Source: JAEUNX01 sp034004685 (GTDB lineage Bacteria > Pseudomonadota > Gammaproteobacteria > Burkholderiales > Rhodocyclaceae). From it: a stretch of 64,000 nt of DNA. Shown one piece after another: positions 47,877-57,081 of this stretch; position 1 is the first letter of the stretch, and every line of letters begins with the position of its first letter. The notes under the pieces were generated by a model. The model searched no databases, was not told the DNA's origin, and saw only the letters and a list, made by a program, of their open reading frames with translations. The stretch is from the NCBI GenBank assembly GCA_034004685.1, contig JAVEWG010000003.1:73511-137510 (forward strand), read 5' to 3'. The translations under genes and the position numbers were made by a program.

Positions 47877-48590
47877 TTGTCAAATCCATACCAAGGCTGG
47901 TTTGGCCGCCTTGCTGCCAGGGGCATGGAGATTGTGTTGCCCCGGACCTGCCATCTATGCGGCCAGCCCTCCGGTGCCAGTTTGGTGTGCGGCGATTGCG
48001 GGAGAGACCTGCCTTGGCTGCCGGCGGACGCCTGCCCCGGTTGCGCCCTGCCCACGGGTGGCGGGGTCTGTGGCCCCTGCCAGAAGGACCCGCCTCCGTT
48101 CGATGAAACCCTGGCAGCGTTTGCTTACGACTTTCCAGTGGGGGCGATGGTTCAAGGATTGAAGTACGGTCATCGCCTGGAACTGGCTGGCTATTTCGCA
48201 AGCGTGCTGGCCAAGGCGGTGCTACGGAGCCATGAGCGGCTCCCGGATCTGGTCTTGCCCATGCCCTTGCACCCTGAGCGCCTGGCGGAGCGGGGGTTCA
48301 ACCAGGCGGCGGAAATCGCCCGGCCCCTGGCGCGGCGCCTGGGCATCGAAGTGGATGTGTTGTCCCTGGTGCGGGATGTTTCCACGCCTCCTCAGGTAGG
48401 CCTCTCTTCCCAGGTTCGGCAGCGCAATGTGCGGGGCGCTTTTCGCTGCCAGCGGGATTTGACCGGCGCCCAGGTGGCGGTGGTGGATGACGTGTTGACC
48501 ACCGGGGCCAGCCTGGCGGAGGTGGCCCGCTGCCTGAAGGCCCGGGGGGCCCGCCGGGTGACCAACTGGGTGGTGGCCCGCACTCCTTGA
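47877..48590 (+). CDS. comF: ComF family amidophosphoribosyltransferase-like protein
   Basis: 237 residues from TTG 47877, with GGAG nearby; ATG 47925 is an alternative. An N-terminal zinc-finger-like part (CHLCG, CGDCG, CPGC, CGPC) precedes a phosphoribosyltransferase-type domain with [14 protein letters not shown]. Known in DNA uptake in naturally competent bacteria (ComF/GntX); the window also holds type IV pilus genes that could serve uptake. Confidence 0.9.
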   Translation: MSNPYQGWFGRLAARGMEIVLPRTCHLCGQPSGASLVCGDCGRDLPWLPADACPGCALPTGGGVCGPCQKDPPPFDETLAAFAYDFPVGAMVQGLKYGHRLELAGYFASVLAKAVLRSHERLPDLVLPMPLHPERLAERGFNQAAEIARPLARRLGIEVDVLSLVRDVSTPPQVGLSSQVRQRNVRGAFRCQRDLTGAQVAVVDDVLTTGASLAEVARCLKARGARRVTNWVVARTP

Positions 48591-48635
48591 GGGGCAGGTT
48601 GCCCCAGGGGGGCGCCACGGGCAGAATCCGGACCC

Positions 48636-49103
48636 ATGTTCCATGTCGTCCTTCATCAGCCGGAGATTCCCCCTAATACCGGCAATGTGATCCGCCTGTG
48701 TGCCAATGCCGGCGCCCATTTGCATCTGGTCAAGCCCCTGGGTTTCGATCTTTCCGACAAGCAGTTGGCCCGGGCAGGCCTGGATTACCACGATCTGGCG
48801 CGAGTCAGCGTCCACGAGGACTGGGGCGCCTGCCGGCGCAGTATCGGTGAGGATGTGCGCTATTTCTATTTGAGCACCCGGGGTGCGGTGCGCCATGACG
48901 CACCGGCTTATCTGCCGGGAGATGCGCTGGTGTTCGGCTGCGAAACCCGGGGCTTGCCTGCCGAGATTCTGGAGCCGGCCGCGCCGGACCGGCGGGTGCG
49001 GATCCCTCTTTGCCCCTCCAACCGGAGCATGAATCTATCCAACGCGGTGGCGGTGGTGCTCTTCGAGGCTTGGCGTCAGCGGGGGTTCGCCGGCGGGGCG
49101 TGA
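48636..49103 (+). CDS. trmL: tRNA (cytidine/uridine-34-2'-O)-methyltransferase
   Basis: 155-residue SPOUT methyltransferase methylating the ribose at wobble position 34 of tRNA-Leu. Motifs PEIPPNTGNVIRLCANAG, VFGCETRGLP and IPLCPSNRSMNLSNAVAVVLFEA form the knotted SAM site. 45 bp after comF. Confidence 0.95.
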   Translation: MFHVVLHQPEIPPNTGNVIRLCANAGAHLHLVKPLGFDLSDKQLARAGLDYHDLARVSVHEDWGACRRSIGEDVRYFYLSTRGAVRHDAPAYLPGDALVFGCETRGLPAEILEPAAPDRRVRIPLCPSNRSMNLSNAVAVVLFEAWRQRGFAGGA

Positions 49104-49136
49104 GCCCCCGCGCTGGGCAAACTCGCGGGGTGGAGC

Positions 49137-50120
49137 TCACTCCACCTTTGGGTCGCGGGCGAGCAGGCTCTCCACGGCTTCCCGGGGTGTCAGCTGACCC
49201 CGCAGCAAGGCTGCTACGGCGGTGGTGATGGGCATGTCCACCCCAAGACGGTTGGCCAGGGCGTCCACTGCTTCGGCGGTGCCCACGCCTTCGGCCACGT
49301 GGCCCAGGTCGGTAAGGATTTCCGCCAGGCTGCGGCCGCTGGCCAAGGCCAGGCCGACTCGCCGGTTGCGGGAGAGGTCGCCGGTGCAGGTGAGGATCAG
49401 GTCTCCCATTCCGGCCAAGCCCATGAAGGTCTCCGGCCGTCCCCCAAGGGCGACCCCCAGGCGGGCCATCTCGGCCAGGCCCCGGGTGATCAGGGCCGCG
49501 CGGGTGTTGAGCCCGAAGCCCATGCCATCGGCGATGCCGGCTGCAATCGCCATGACGTTCTTGACCGCGCCCCCCACTTCCGCGCCCACCACGTCGTCGC
49601 CGGCGTAGATCCGCAGCAGGGGTTGGTGTAGCTCGGTGGCCCAGTGGCGGGCGAAGTCCAGCTTGTGGGCCGCCAGGGTGACCGCCGTGGGAAGACCCTG
49701 GGCGACCTCGGCGGCGAAGCTCGGGCCGGTGAGGACGCCGCAGGGCGCCTCGGCGCCGAGCTCCTCGGCCACGATTTCATGGGGAAGCCGGCTGGTGCCG
49801 GCCTCCAGGCCCTTGCAGGCCCAGATCAAGGGGGTGTCGGGGGCGGTGGCGCGCAGTTGTCGGGCAGTGGTCCGCAGCCCGGCGAGGGGGGTGACCACCA
49901 GGTGGAGGTCGGCGCTTTGGACGGCCAAGGCGAAGTTCCGCTGATAGCGCAGGCCTTCCGGCAGGATGGCTTCCGGCAGATAACGGGGATTGCGCCGGGT
50001 GCGGGCCATCTCTTCCAGTAGGTCGGCTTCCCGGCCCCACAGGGTGATTTCATGCTGGCGCGCCAGGGCCATGGCCAGCGCCGTGCCCCAGGCGCCAGCC
50101 CCGAGTACCGTGATGTTCAT
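49137..50120 (-). CDS. gpsA: Glycerol-3-phosphate dehydrogenase [NAD(P)+]
   Basis: 327 residues; makes glycerol-3-phosphate for phospholipids. N-terminal dinucleotide-binding ITVLGAGAWGTALA, then GVLTGPSFAAEVA, AVKNVMAIAAGIADGM (catalytic Lys) and LTCTGDLSRNRRVG. Last gene of the arsR-rhodanese-grxC-secB-SH3-gpsA run; 7-base gap from the SH3 gene. Confidence 0.97.
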   Translation of the reverse strand: MNITVLGAGAWGTALAMALARQHEITLWGREADLLEEMARTRRNPRYLPEAILPEGLRYQRNFALAVQSADLHLVVTPLAGLRTTARQLRATAPDTPLIWACKGLEAGTSRLPHEIVAEELGAEAPCGVLTGPSFAAEVAQGLPTAVTLAAHKLDFARHWATELHQPLLRIYAGDDVVGAEVGGAVKNVMAIAAGIADGMGFGLNTRAALITRGLAEMARLGVALGGRPETFMGLAGMGDLILTCTGDLSRNRRVGLALASGRSLAEILTDLGHVAEGVGTAEAVDALANRLGVDMPITTAVAALLRGQLTPREAVESLLARDPKVE

Positions 50121-50127
50121 GGGCCGG

Positions 50128-50574
50128 TTACAGCCCCCAGACGTCGGTCACCGGGATATAGCCGCTCACCCCGTCCCGATGCTTCACCTTGATCCAGCCG
50201 CCGACCGGTGCGTCCGACAATTCCAGCACCACGTCCTTCAAGACTTCGAAGCTCGGTGGCGCGGAGTCTTCCGGGCGCTGCCGGACGGCCGCCCGGGGCA
50301 CCCGCACCTGGACGGTCCGGCGGTGGTCGGAAAGGTAACGGCGTTCGATCCAGGCCAGTCCACCCGTCATGTCCCGGACCTTGGCCCATTTGTCCAGGGT
50401 GACCACCAGTTCCACCGGGGTCTGGGGGAGGATCACGAAGAGTTTTCGGCCTTGCTCCGAGGGGGCGTCAAACAGGACCGTGGCTTCCGTCACCGAGCGG
50501 TGCTCCAGGGCCAGGGCGGGGGCCGCCCCGGTTGCAAGGGCCAGGGCGAGAAGGAGTCGCTGGATCTTCACCAT
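50128..50574 (-). CDS. Periplasmic bacterial SH3-domain protein
   Basis: 148 residues: signal peptide (MVKIQRLLLALALATGAAPALA) and two SH3-like regions (SVTEATVLFDAPSEQGRKLF, and VPRAAVRQRPEDSAPPSFEV with GYIPVTDVWGL). Such domains bind peptidoglycan or peptides. Function unknown; it sits between secB and gpsA. Confidence 0.82.
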   Translation of the reverse strand: MVKIQRLLLALALATGAAPALALEHRSVTEATVLFDAPSEQGRKLFVILPQTPVELVVTLDKWAKVRDMTGGLAWIERRYLSDHRRTVQVRVPRAAVRQRPEDSAPPSFEVLKDVVLELSDAPVGGWIKVKHRDGVSGYIPVTDVWGL

Positions 50575-50585
50575 GGAAGGGCGCT

Positions 50586-51047
50586 TTACTGGACCGGCAC
50601 TTCCACCGGGCCGCCGGCTTCCTGCTGCTGGCGGGCCTGGAAGAGGGCTTCGAAGTTGACCGGCGCCAGCAGCACGGGCTGGAAGCCCGCGCGGGTGACG
50701 GCGTCGGAGACCGCTTCCCGGGCATAGGGGAACAGGATGTTGGCGCAACCGATCATGGTGATGGGCTCCAGGTCTTCCTGGGGCACGTTGCGGATCTGGA
50801 AGATGCCGGCCTGGGCCACTTCCACCAGGAATACGGCCCGATCGTCGGGCAGCTTGGCGGAAACGGTGACCGTCAGCACCACTTCGAAGACGCCCTCGTC
50901 GATGGCGTTGCCCTGGTTCTGCAACTGAACGCTGATCTCGGGGGATTCCCGCTCCAGGAAGATTTTGGGGCCGTGGGGCACTTCGATGGACAGATCCTTC
51001 ACGTAGAGTTTTTCAATCGTGAAGACGGGTTGGGCGTTGTCGGACAT
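50586..51047 (-). CDS. secB: Protein-export chaperone SecB
   Basis: 153 residues; tetrameric cytosolic chaperone that keeps presecretory proteins unfolded for SecA. SecB core motifs FTIEKLYVKDLSIEVPHGP, VQLQNQGNAI and NILFPYAREAVSDAVTRAGF. Cotranscribed with grxC and gpsA as in E. coli. Confidence 0.97.
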   Translation of the reverse strand: MSDNAQPVFTIEKLYVKDLSIEVPHGPKIFLERESPEISVQLQNQGNAIDEGVFEVVLTVTVSAKLPDDRAVFLVEVAQAGIFQIRNVPQEDLEPITMIGCANILFPYAREAVSDAVTRAGFQPVLLAPVNFEALFQARQQQEAGGPVEVPVQ

Positions 51048-51101
51048 GAGCTTGAAACCTGTGTGGTTTGGAGGGAAGTGTCAGGGGGTGTTCGGATGGG
51101 T

Positions 51102-51377
51102 TCAGGAGGCATCGCCCCGCAGCAGGGGGTCGAGCTTGCCCGCCCGATCCAGGGCGAAGAGGTCGTCGCAGCCGCCCACATGATAGTCGCCGATGAAAAT
51201 CTGGGGAACCGTGCGCTGGCCGGTCCGGGTGATCATTTCATCCCGGCGTCCGGGATCCAGATCCACCCGGATCTTTTCCGTCACTGTCACGCCCTTGCGG
51301 GTCAGCAAGGCTTCGGCCCGCACGCAGTAGGGGCAGACGGCGGTGGAATACATGGTAATCCTGGGTGTTGCGGTCAT
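51102..51377 (-). CDS. grxC: Glutaredoxin 3
   Basis: 91-residue glutathione-dependent oxidoreductase with the CPYC active site (Cys15, Cys18), the cis-proline TVPQIFI and the GG(C)DDL glutathione-binding end. The ATG at 51377 overlaps the rhodanese stop in ATGA; an internal Met gives a shorter alternative of 83 residues. Confidence 0.95.
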   Translation of the reverse strand: MTATPRITMYSTAVCPYCVRAEALLTRKGVTVTEKIRVDLDPGRRDEMITRTGQRTVPQIFIGDYHVGGCDDLFALDRAGKLDPLLRGDAS

Positions 51378-51790
51378 TTTCTGCCCCGGGCCAGGGGCAG
51401 ACCGGCCCGCTCCCATTCCATGACCCCGCCCCGCAGGTTGAAGACCTGCCCGATCCCGGCCTTGCGCAGGATGGCGACGGCGTTGGCGGAACGGCTGCCC
51501 GACTGGCAGCACAGGATGACGGGCCTGGGCTGGAGTTTTTCCAGTTCCGGAGCGCGCTTCTCCAGCTCCGCCAGGGGAATGTGGCGGGCACCCACGATAT
51601 GGCCCCCCATGAAGTCGTCCTGGGTGCGCACATCCACCACCAGGGCGTCCTCCCGGTTGATCTTGAGGGTGGCGTCAAGGGGGGACAGCATGTCGCCCCC
51701 GCTCCGATTGCGGAGAAGGTCCACAACCAGCAGGCCGCCGCTTACCGCGGCCAGGGCGGCCCAATACCAATTTTGCTGAAGGAATTCCAC
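51374..51790 (-). CDS. Membrane-anchored rhodanese-like protein (YibN type)
   Basis: 138 residues: one N-terminal membrane helix (about 6-25) and a single rhodanese domain with [19 protein letters not shown] and the active loop CQSGSRS (catalytic Cys95). It carries or transfers sulfane sulfur. The rhodanese-grxC-secB-gpsA order equals yibN-grxC-secB-gpsA of enterobacteria. An ArsR regulator is 42 bp upstream. Confidence 0.92.
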   Translation of the reverse strand: MEFLQQNWYWAALAAVSGGLLVVDLLRNRSGGDMLSPLDATLKINREDALVVDVRTQDDFMGGHIVGARHIPLAELEKRAPELEKLQPRPVILCCQSGSRSANAVAILRKAGIGQVFNLRGGVMEWERAGLPLARGRK

Positions 51791-51832
51791 TGCTTGAGAC
51801 TCCGTGGGGGTCGGAAGGGTTGGTGCTATGGA

Positions 51833-52156
51833 TTACTGGAGGACATCGCCGCAGAATACTTCGCGCATCATGACGATGAGCTGAAGGGTGCGTTTGTCGC
51901 CCACTCGGTAGAACACCCGGTTGGCATCCTTGCGGGTCAGCAGCACCTCCTTGTCCCGCAGGATGGCAAGGTGTTGGGAGATGTTGCTCTGGGAGGTGCC
52001 GACGGCGTCTACGATGTCCTGGACGCACACTTCGCCATCGCCGATCACGCACAGGATCTTGAGGCGCAGGGGATGGGCGATTGCCTTGAGGGCCCGGGCT
52101 GCGGTCTCGATGTGCTCCTGATGACCTATGAGGTCGATGATCGGGTGCTGATTCAC
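51833..52156 (-). CDS. ArsR-family regulator, SqrR/BigR-like persulfide sensor
   Basis: 107 residues from GTG 52156. Winged helix with [22 protein letters not shown] as recognition part and [10 protein letters not shown] as wing. Cys36 (LKILCVIG) and Cys102 (REVFCGD) are 66 residues apart, the same spacing as Cys41/Cys107 of SqrR and Cys42/Cys108 of BigR, which sense persulfides; the classical ArsR metal motif (CVC) is absent, though Cys44 is a third cysteine. It is transcribed towards the rhodanese gene and away from gpmA. A longer reading upstream of the GTG would run through the AT-rich promoter. Confidence 0.82.
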   Translation of the reverse strand: MNQHPIIDLIGHQEHIETAARALKAIAHPLRLKILCVIGDGEVCVQDIVDAVGTSQSNISQHLAILRDKEVLLTRKDANRVFYRVGDKRTLQLIVMMREVFCGDVLQ

Positions 52157-52174
52157 GATTGGTTTCGTCGCGGC

Positions 52175-52195
52175 ATAAATCAATATTATAAAATA
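52175..52195. promoter_or_regulatory. AT-rich promoter/operator between arsR and gpmA
   Basis: A 21-bp stretch with a single G/C base in an otherwise very GC-rich region. On the minus strand it contains a perfect TATAAT (52185-52190), about 30 bases before the arsR start; no clear -35 is seen. An AATATT palindrome at its centre could be part of the regulator's own operator. Confidence 0.5.
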
Positions 52196-52261
52196 CCTGT
52201 TCGTGCCCGCTACGTCAGTATCTTTCGCCGGCCCCTTTCCATCAACTGCCCGCTCATTGCC

Positions 52262-53011
52262 ATGTACAAAATCGTCTTTCTCCGCCACGGCGAATCCACC
52301 TGGAACAAGGAAAACCGTTTCACCGGCTGGACCGATGTGGATCTCACCGAACTGGGCGTCCAGGAGGCGGTGGCCGCCGGCCAGCTCCTCAAGCGCGAGG
52401 GCTATGCCTTCGACCTGGCGTTCACCTCGGTGCTCAAGCGCGCCAACAAGACCCTCAACGTGGTGCTGGAGCAGCTGGATTCTCTGTGGCTACCGGTGGA
52501 ACACTCCTGGCGCCTCAACGAGCGCCACTACGGCGCCCTCCAGGGCCTGGACAAGCGCGAAACGGCAGCCAAGTTCGGTGATGACCAGGTGCTGATCTGG
52601 CGCCGCGCCTACGACACCGCCCCACCGGCGCTGGAAGCGGGAGATGCCCGGCTGACTCCCGATGACCCGCGCTACGCGGCCTTGCCCAAGAGCCTGTTCC
52701 CCCGGACCGAGTGCCTCAAGGACACGGTGGCCCGGGTGGTGCCCTACTGGGAAACGGTGATCGTGCCCCAGATCCTTTCCGGCAAGCGCATCCTGATCGC
52801 GGCCCACGGCAACAGCCTCCGGGCCCTCATCAAGTTCCTGGACAATGTTTCCGACCAGGACATCGTTGGCCTCAACATTCCCACCGCCCAGCCCCTGGTC
52901 TATGAGCTGGACGCCAACTGCCGGCCCATCAAGAGCTACTACCTGGCGGATGAGGACACCATCAAGGCCGCCCAGGCCGCGGTGGCCGGACAGGGTAAGG
53001 CCAAGGCCTGA
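52262..53011 (+). CDS. gpmA: 2,3-bisphosphoglycerate-dependent phosphoglycerate mutase
   Basis: 249 residues; interconverts 3- and 2-phosphoglycerate in glycolysis. The phosphohistidine is in [10 protein letters not shown], the second histidine in [26 protein letters not shown] is characteristic. ATG 52262 gives [11 protein letters not shown]; in-frame sequence further upstream is antisense to arsR and rhodanese. Confidence 0.97.
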   Translation: MYKIVFLRHGESTWNKENRFTGWTDVDLTELGVQEAVAAGQLLKREGYAFDLAFTSVLKRANKTLNVVLEQLDSLWLPVEHSWRLNERHYGALQGLDKRETAAKFGDDQVLIWRRAYDTAPPALEAGDARLTPDDPRYAALPKSLFPRTECLKDTVARVVPYWETVIVPQILSGKRILIAAHGNSLRALIKFLDNVSDQDIVGLNIPTAQPLVYELDANCRPIKSYYLADEDTIKAAQAAVAGQGKAKA

Positions 53012-53025
53012 AGCCCGTCATTCCC

Positions 53026-54342
53026 ATGGCGCGGATGGCTGCATTGGTGTCGTTGCGCGCTGCCGCCTGGTTTTTGATCGGAGGGGTCTGCGCCGCCGGC
53101 CTGCCGGCCCGCGCCAGTCCCGCCGCGCCGGCGGAACTGGGGGCGCACCAGGCGGATCTTGAGGAAATCAAGAACCGCCTCAAGGCGCTCCAGAAGGACA
53201 TCGCGTCCACCGAGGAATCCCGTTCGGCAGCCAGCCAATCCCTGGCTGCGGCGGAGCAGGCCTACTCGGATGCTGCCCGGCGGCTGCAGTCGGCGGTATC
53301 GGAGCGACGGCGGCTTGAGGGCGAGCTGGCCGGCCTCGAGGCGGAACGTCAGTCGCTGGAGCGGCGCATCGAGGGCCGCCATGGAGAGCTGGCGGCATGG
53401 CTGCGCCGTTACTACACCCACGCCCGGGGCGAGGGTGTCGCCCACATGCTGGATGCCGGCGACCTCAACCAGCTGGCCCGCAATGCTTACTACATGGAGC
53501 GCATCGCCCATGCCAACCGGGCGCTGCTGGACAGTCTGCGGGCGGACTTGGGGGAAAAGGTCCAGCTCGGCGAGGAGATCGGCCGGCGGAGGCAGGCCTT
53601 GCTGGTGCTGGAGGCGGACGAGCGCGGCCGGGGCGAGGAACTCGCCCGCCTGCAGCAACACCGCAAGAAGGCCGTGGCGGAGCTGTCCGCCAAACTGGGC
53701 CAGCAGCGCCGCGAGATCGACGACCTGAAGGAGGATGAGCAGCGGCTGGGCCGGCTCATCGCTGGACTGAAGCGGATCGCCCGAGAGCGGGCGGCAGCGG
53801 CCGCCGCCGCCGAGGCGGAGGCCCGCCGCAAAGCCATCGCGGAGCATTCCGAAGGGGCGGCGGCCAAGCCCGCCGTCGCATCGCGCAAGGAGGTGGTGGT
53901 GGGGCGCTCCAGCCAGGTGGCGGGGCCAACCCCCATGGGGGTGAGCTTCGCCCAGCTACAGGGGCGCCTGGCGGCGCCGGTGCGAGGCGAGCTGATTGGC
54001 CGCTTCGGCACCCCAAGGGCCGGTGGCGGACCCAGCTGGAAGGGGGTTTTTTTTCGCACTGCGTCGGGAGCGGAGATCCATGCAGTGGCGGCGGGGGAGG
54101 TGGTCTTTTCCGACTGGCTGAGGGGTTTCGGCAACCTGATCATCGTGGATCACGGCGGCGAGTATCTTTCGATTTACGGTAACAACGACGCCCTCCTCAA
54201 GACAGCCGGTCAGCGGGTGTCGGGAGGCGAGGTGGTAGCCAGCGCCGGGGCGAGCGGTGGGGGCGCGGAAACCGGTTTATACTTTGAAATCCGGCGGGAA
54301 GGACAGGCCGTGGACCCCCTCAAATGGATACGCCTGCAATGA
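53026..54342 (+). CDS. envC: EnvC-like murein hydrolase activator (degenerate M23 domain)
   Basis: 438 residues: signal peptide (about 1-31), a long coiled coil (about 40-265) and a C-terminal LytM/M23 fold (about 320-438). The zinc ligands of active M23 enzymes are lost: the first motif reads GGGPSWKGVFF and the HxH position reads YGNND, although IIVDHGGEYLSIY and LYFEIRREG are kept. This is typical of EnvC, which activates septal amidases. 14 bases after gpmA, as in E. coli where gpm precedes envC. Confidence 0.92.
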   Translation: MARMAALVSLRAAAWFLIGGVCAAGLPARASPAAPAELGAHQADLEEIKNRLKALQKDIASTEESRSAASQSLAAAEQAYSDAARRLQSAVSERRRLEGELAGLEAERQSLERRIEGRHGELAAWLRRYYTHARGEGVAHMLDAGDLNQLARNAYYMERIAHANRALLDSLRADLGEKVQLGEEIGRRRQALLVLEADERGRGEELARLQQHRKKAVAELSAKLGQQRREIDDLKEDEQRLGRLIAGLKRIARERAAAAAAAEAEARRKAIAEHSEGAAAKPAVASRKEVVVGRSSQVAGPTPMGVSFAQLQGRLAAPVRGELIGRFGTPRAGGGPSWKGVFFRTASGAEIHAVAAGEVVFSDWLRGFGNLIIVDHGGEYLSIYGNNDALLKTAGQRVSGGEVVASAGASGGGAETGLYFEIRREGQAVDPLKWIRLQ

Positions 54343-54381
54343 CTCAGGCATTGACGTCCAGGCCAATCATCTGGAGTTTTC

Positions 54382-55809
54382 ATGCGTAGCAAGTTGCAGC
54401 AGTTTGGTTTGGTCTTCACCGGCTTGTGCGCCGGGGTACTCATCAGCCTCAATTTCTCCGCCAGTGCCGATCGCAACGGGGTGGCAGCCCCCCTTCCCGT
54501 GGAAGAAATGCGGGCCTTGGCAGACGTCTTCAATGCGGTCAAGCAGGGTTACGTGGAGCCGGTGGAGGACAAGAAACTCATCACCAATGCCATCAGCGGC
54601 ATGCTGACCGGCCTGGATCCCCATTCCGCCTACCTGGACGCGGAGGCCTTCAAGGAGCTCCAGGTGGGCACCCAGGGGGAGTTTGGTGGCCTGGGTATCG
54701 AGGTGGGCATGGAGGATGGCTTCGTCAAGGTCGTGTCCCCCATCGAGGACACCCCGGCCTATCGGGCCGGCGTCAAGGCGGGCGACCTGATCGTCAAGCT
54801 CGATGAGACTCCGGTGAAGGGCATGAGCCTTTCGGACGCGGTCAAGCGCATGCGGGGCAAGCCCAAGACCCAGATTGTCCTCACCATCGCCCGCAAGGGG
54901 GAGACCAAACCCATCGTGCTGACCCTCACCCGGGAGGTGATCAAGGTCCAGAGCGTCAAGTCCAAGATCATCGAGCCGGGCTTTGCCTATCTACGGGTGG
55001 TCCAGTTTCAGGAAGGCACTGCCGCGGCGGTGGTTCAGCACCTGGACAAGCTCTACAAACAGGGGGCGGTAAAGGGCCTGGTGCTGGATCTGCGCAATGA
55101 CCCGGGCGGTCTGCTCCATGGGGCGGTGGGGGTGGCCGCCACTTTTCTGCCCAGCAATGCCCTGGTGGTGTCCACCGATGGCCGGACCGATGACGCCAGG
55201 CGCCGCTATCTGGCCGCGCCCGAGGACTATCTGCGGGGAACCCGGGACGACTTCCTCAAGGGTCTGCCTGCCGGGGTGAAGGACGTGCCCATGGTGGTGC
55301 TGGTAAACGGCGGCTCCGCGTCCGCCTCCGAGATCGTTGCCGGAGCCCTGCAGGATCACAAGCGGGCCGTGGTAATGGGGACACAGAGCTTCGGCAAGGG
55401 TTCGGTTCAGACTATTTTGCCCCTCAGCAGCAACACCGCCATCAAGCTCACCACCGCTCGCTATTACACCCCCAGTGGCCGTTCCATCCAGGCCAAGGGG
55501 ATCGAGCCGGACATCAAGGTTGAGGAAATGCCCAATGGTGCTTCCGCCATGCGGCTGCGGGAGGCGGACCTGGACGGCCATCTGGTCAACGACAAGGATC
55601 CCGGCGCCAAGGCCCCGGAACCCAAGGCAACGGAGGCGAAGACCGCCCCCGGCAATGGCCACAAGGAGCCTGCCCGCAAGGATGAGCCCAAGAGGGATGA
55701 AGAAGCCGAGGAGCGCCCGCGCTTCGAGATCGCCGGCAAGGACGATTACCAGCTGGGTCAGGCCCTGAACCTTCTCAAGGGTCTGCAGATCGTCCAGAAT
55801 AAGCGCTAG
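54382..55809 (+). CDS. ctpA: S41 carboxyl-terminal processing protease
   Basis: 475 residues: N-terminal signal/anchor, PDZ domain (GLGIEVGMEDGFVKVVSP) and the S41 core with catalytic Ser in NGGSASASEIVAGALQD and Lys in TQSFGKGSVQTI. A periplasmic protease that trims envelope proteins. Ends in a charged, low-complexity tail. 39 bp after envC, matching the common envC-ctpA pair. Confidence 0.95.
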   Translation: MRSKLQQFGLVFTGLCAGVLISLNFSASADRNGVAAPLPVEEMRALADVFNAVKQGYVEPVEDKKLITNAISGMLTGLDPHSAYLDAEAFKELQVGTQGEFGGLGIEVGMEDGFVKVVSPIEDTPAYRAGVKAGDLIVKLDETPVKGMSLSDAVKRMRGKPKTQIVLTIARKGETKPIVLTLTREVIKVQSVKSKIIEPGFAYLRVVQFQEGTAAAVVQHLDKLYKQGAVKGLVLDLRNDPGGLLHGAVGVAATFLPSNALVVSTDGRTDDARRRYLAAPEDYLRGTRDDFLKGLPAGVKDVPMVVLVNGGSASASEIVAGALQDHKRAVVMGTQSFGKGSVQTILPLSSNTAIKLTTARYYTPSGRSIQAKGIEPDIKVEEMPNGASAMRLREADLDGHLVNDKDPGAKAPEPKATEAKTAPGNGHKEPARKDEPKRDEEAEERPRFEIAGKDDYQLGQALNLLKGLQIVQNKR

Positions 55810-55837
55810 CACAATACAACAATAAAGGGGGACCAGG

Positions 55838-56293
55838 ATGATGCGCCGTGAAACTGCCTACAAGCTGGCGGGCCGGCGCCATAGTCATCGGGGCACGCAG
55901 GTGACCGGGTTGCAGAAGCGGCGGGAGATCCGGTTCCGCTCCTTCCCGGAAGGCCAGGCGCAGCGGGCCTTGAATGCCCTGGCGGCGCTGCCGGGGATCC
56001 AGGTGGAATTCGCGCCCCGTCCCGATGGTGTGGTGGTCCATTACTCCGTGGTGGACTATTCCCTGGAACTCCTGGAGGAGGCGTTGCTGAAAGCAGGTTT
56101 CTTCCTGGAAAGCTCTCTCTACAATAAGCTGGTGCGGGCCGTCGTCTACTACTGCGAGGAAACCCAGCGCCATAACCTCCTCTCCCCGGAGCGCCTGCTC
56201 AAGCAATCCAACGAGGTCTATATCCAGGTCTATGGTCACCACCTCCACGGCGATCACGACGAGACCCCCCTGGAGCTGCGGGAATACAAGTAA
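55838..56293 (+). CDS. Conserved-looking hypothetical protein
   Basis: 151 residues. After a basic N-terminus, residues about 32-85 form a beta-alpha-beta pattern (REIRFRSFPEGQAQRALNAL, GIQVEFAPRPDGVVVHYSVV, SLELLEEALLKAGF) like a heavy-metal-associated ferredoxin-like fold but without the CxxC metal site. The rest is helical and His-rich at the end (HHLHGDHDE). AAGGGGGA precedes the ATG; the ATG at 55841 is also possible. It sits between ctpA and the MoeB-like gene. Function unknown. Confidence 0.75.
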   Translation: MMRRETAYKLAGRRHSHRGTQVTGLQKRREIRFRSFPEGQAQRALNALAALPGIQVEFAPRPDGVVVHYSVVDYSLELLEEALLKAGFFLESSLYNKLVRAVVYYCEETQRHNLLSPERLLKQSNEVYIQVYGHHLHGDHDETPLELREYK

Positions 56294-56331
56294 CACCCTC
56301 TTTCCGGCTGGCTTCCCCGGCCCGTGCATCC

Positions 56332-57081
56332 ATGAACGATGATCAGCTGCTTCGGTACAGCCGCCATATTCTCTTGCCTGAAATCGGCGTTGAGGGCCAG
56401 GAGGCTTTCCTGGGGGCGCGGGTATTGGTGGTGGGGGCGGGCGGGCTGGGGTCGCCGGCGGCCATGTACCTGGCCGCCGCCGGGGTGGGTACCCTGGTGC
56501 TGGCGGATGGGGACAGGGTGGACCTGACCAACCTGCAGCGCCAGATTCTCCATGGCGCCGACGGGGTGGGGCGGCCCAAGGTGGAGTCCGGGCGGGACAG
56601 CCTGGCCCGCCTCAACCCGGAAATCCGAGTGGACGCCATCCATGGCCGGCTGGAGGGCGCCGCCCTGGATGCTCAGGTAGCCCTGGCCCACGTGGTGGTG
56701 GATTGCTCCGACAATTTCGCCACCCGCCACGCCATCAATCGGGCCTGCGTGGTCCACCGCAAGCCCCTGGTGTCCGGCGCGGCGATCCGCTTCGATGGTC
56801 AGCTCTCGGTCTTCGACCTGCGGCGGGATGATAGTCCCTGTTACCACTGCTTGTTTCCCGAGGGGGAAGACGTGGAGGAAGTGCGCTGCGCGGTGATGGG
56901 GGTGTTCGCGCCCCTCACCGGCATCGTGGGCACCGTTCAGGCCGCCGAGACCCTCAAGCTCCTGGCAGGCTGCGGCGAGCCCCTGGTGGGCCGGCTGTTG
57001 CTGCTGGATGGTCTCCGGATGGAGTGGCGCTCCATCGCCCTGGCGCGGGACCCGGCCTGCCCGGTATGCGCCGCCCGCTAG
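56332..57081 (+). CDS. moeB: ThiF/MoeB/HesA adenylyltransferase
   Basis: 249-residue E1-like enzyme that adenylates the C-terminus of a sulfur carrier protein (MoaD or ThiS). ATP-binding VVGAGGLGSPAAMYL, substrate LADGDRVDLTNLQRQIL, and two zinc CxxC pairs (CYHC and CPVC). No moaD, thiS or cysO is nearby, so the partner is open; the symbol follows the usual annotation. Confidence 0.9.
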   Translation: MNDDQLLRYSRHILLPEIGVEGQEAFLGARVLVVGAGGLGSPAAMYLAAAGVGTLVLADGDRVDLTNLQRQILHGADGVGRPKVESGRDSLARLNPEIRVDAIHGRLEGAALDAQVALAHVVVDCSDNFATRHAINRACVVHRKPLVSGAAIRFDGQLSVFDLRRDDSPCYHCLFPEGEDVEEVRCAVMGVFAPLTGIVGTVQAAETLKLLAGCGEPLVGRLLLLDGLRMEWRSIALARDPACPVCAAR

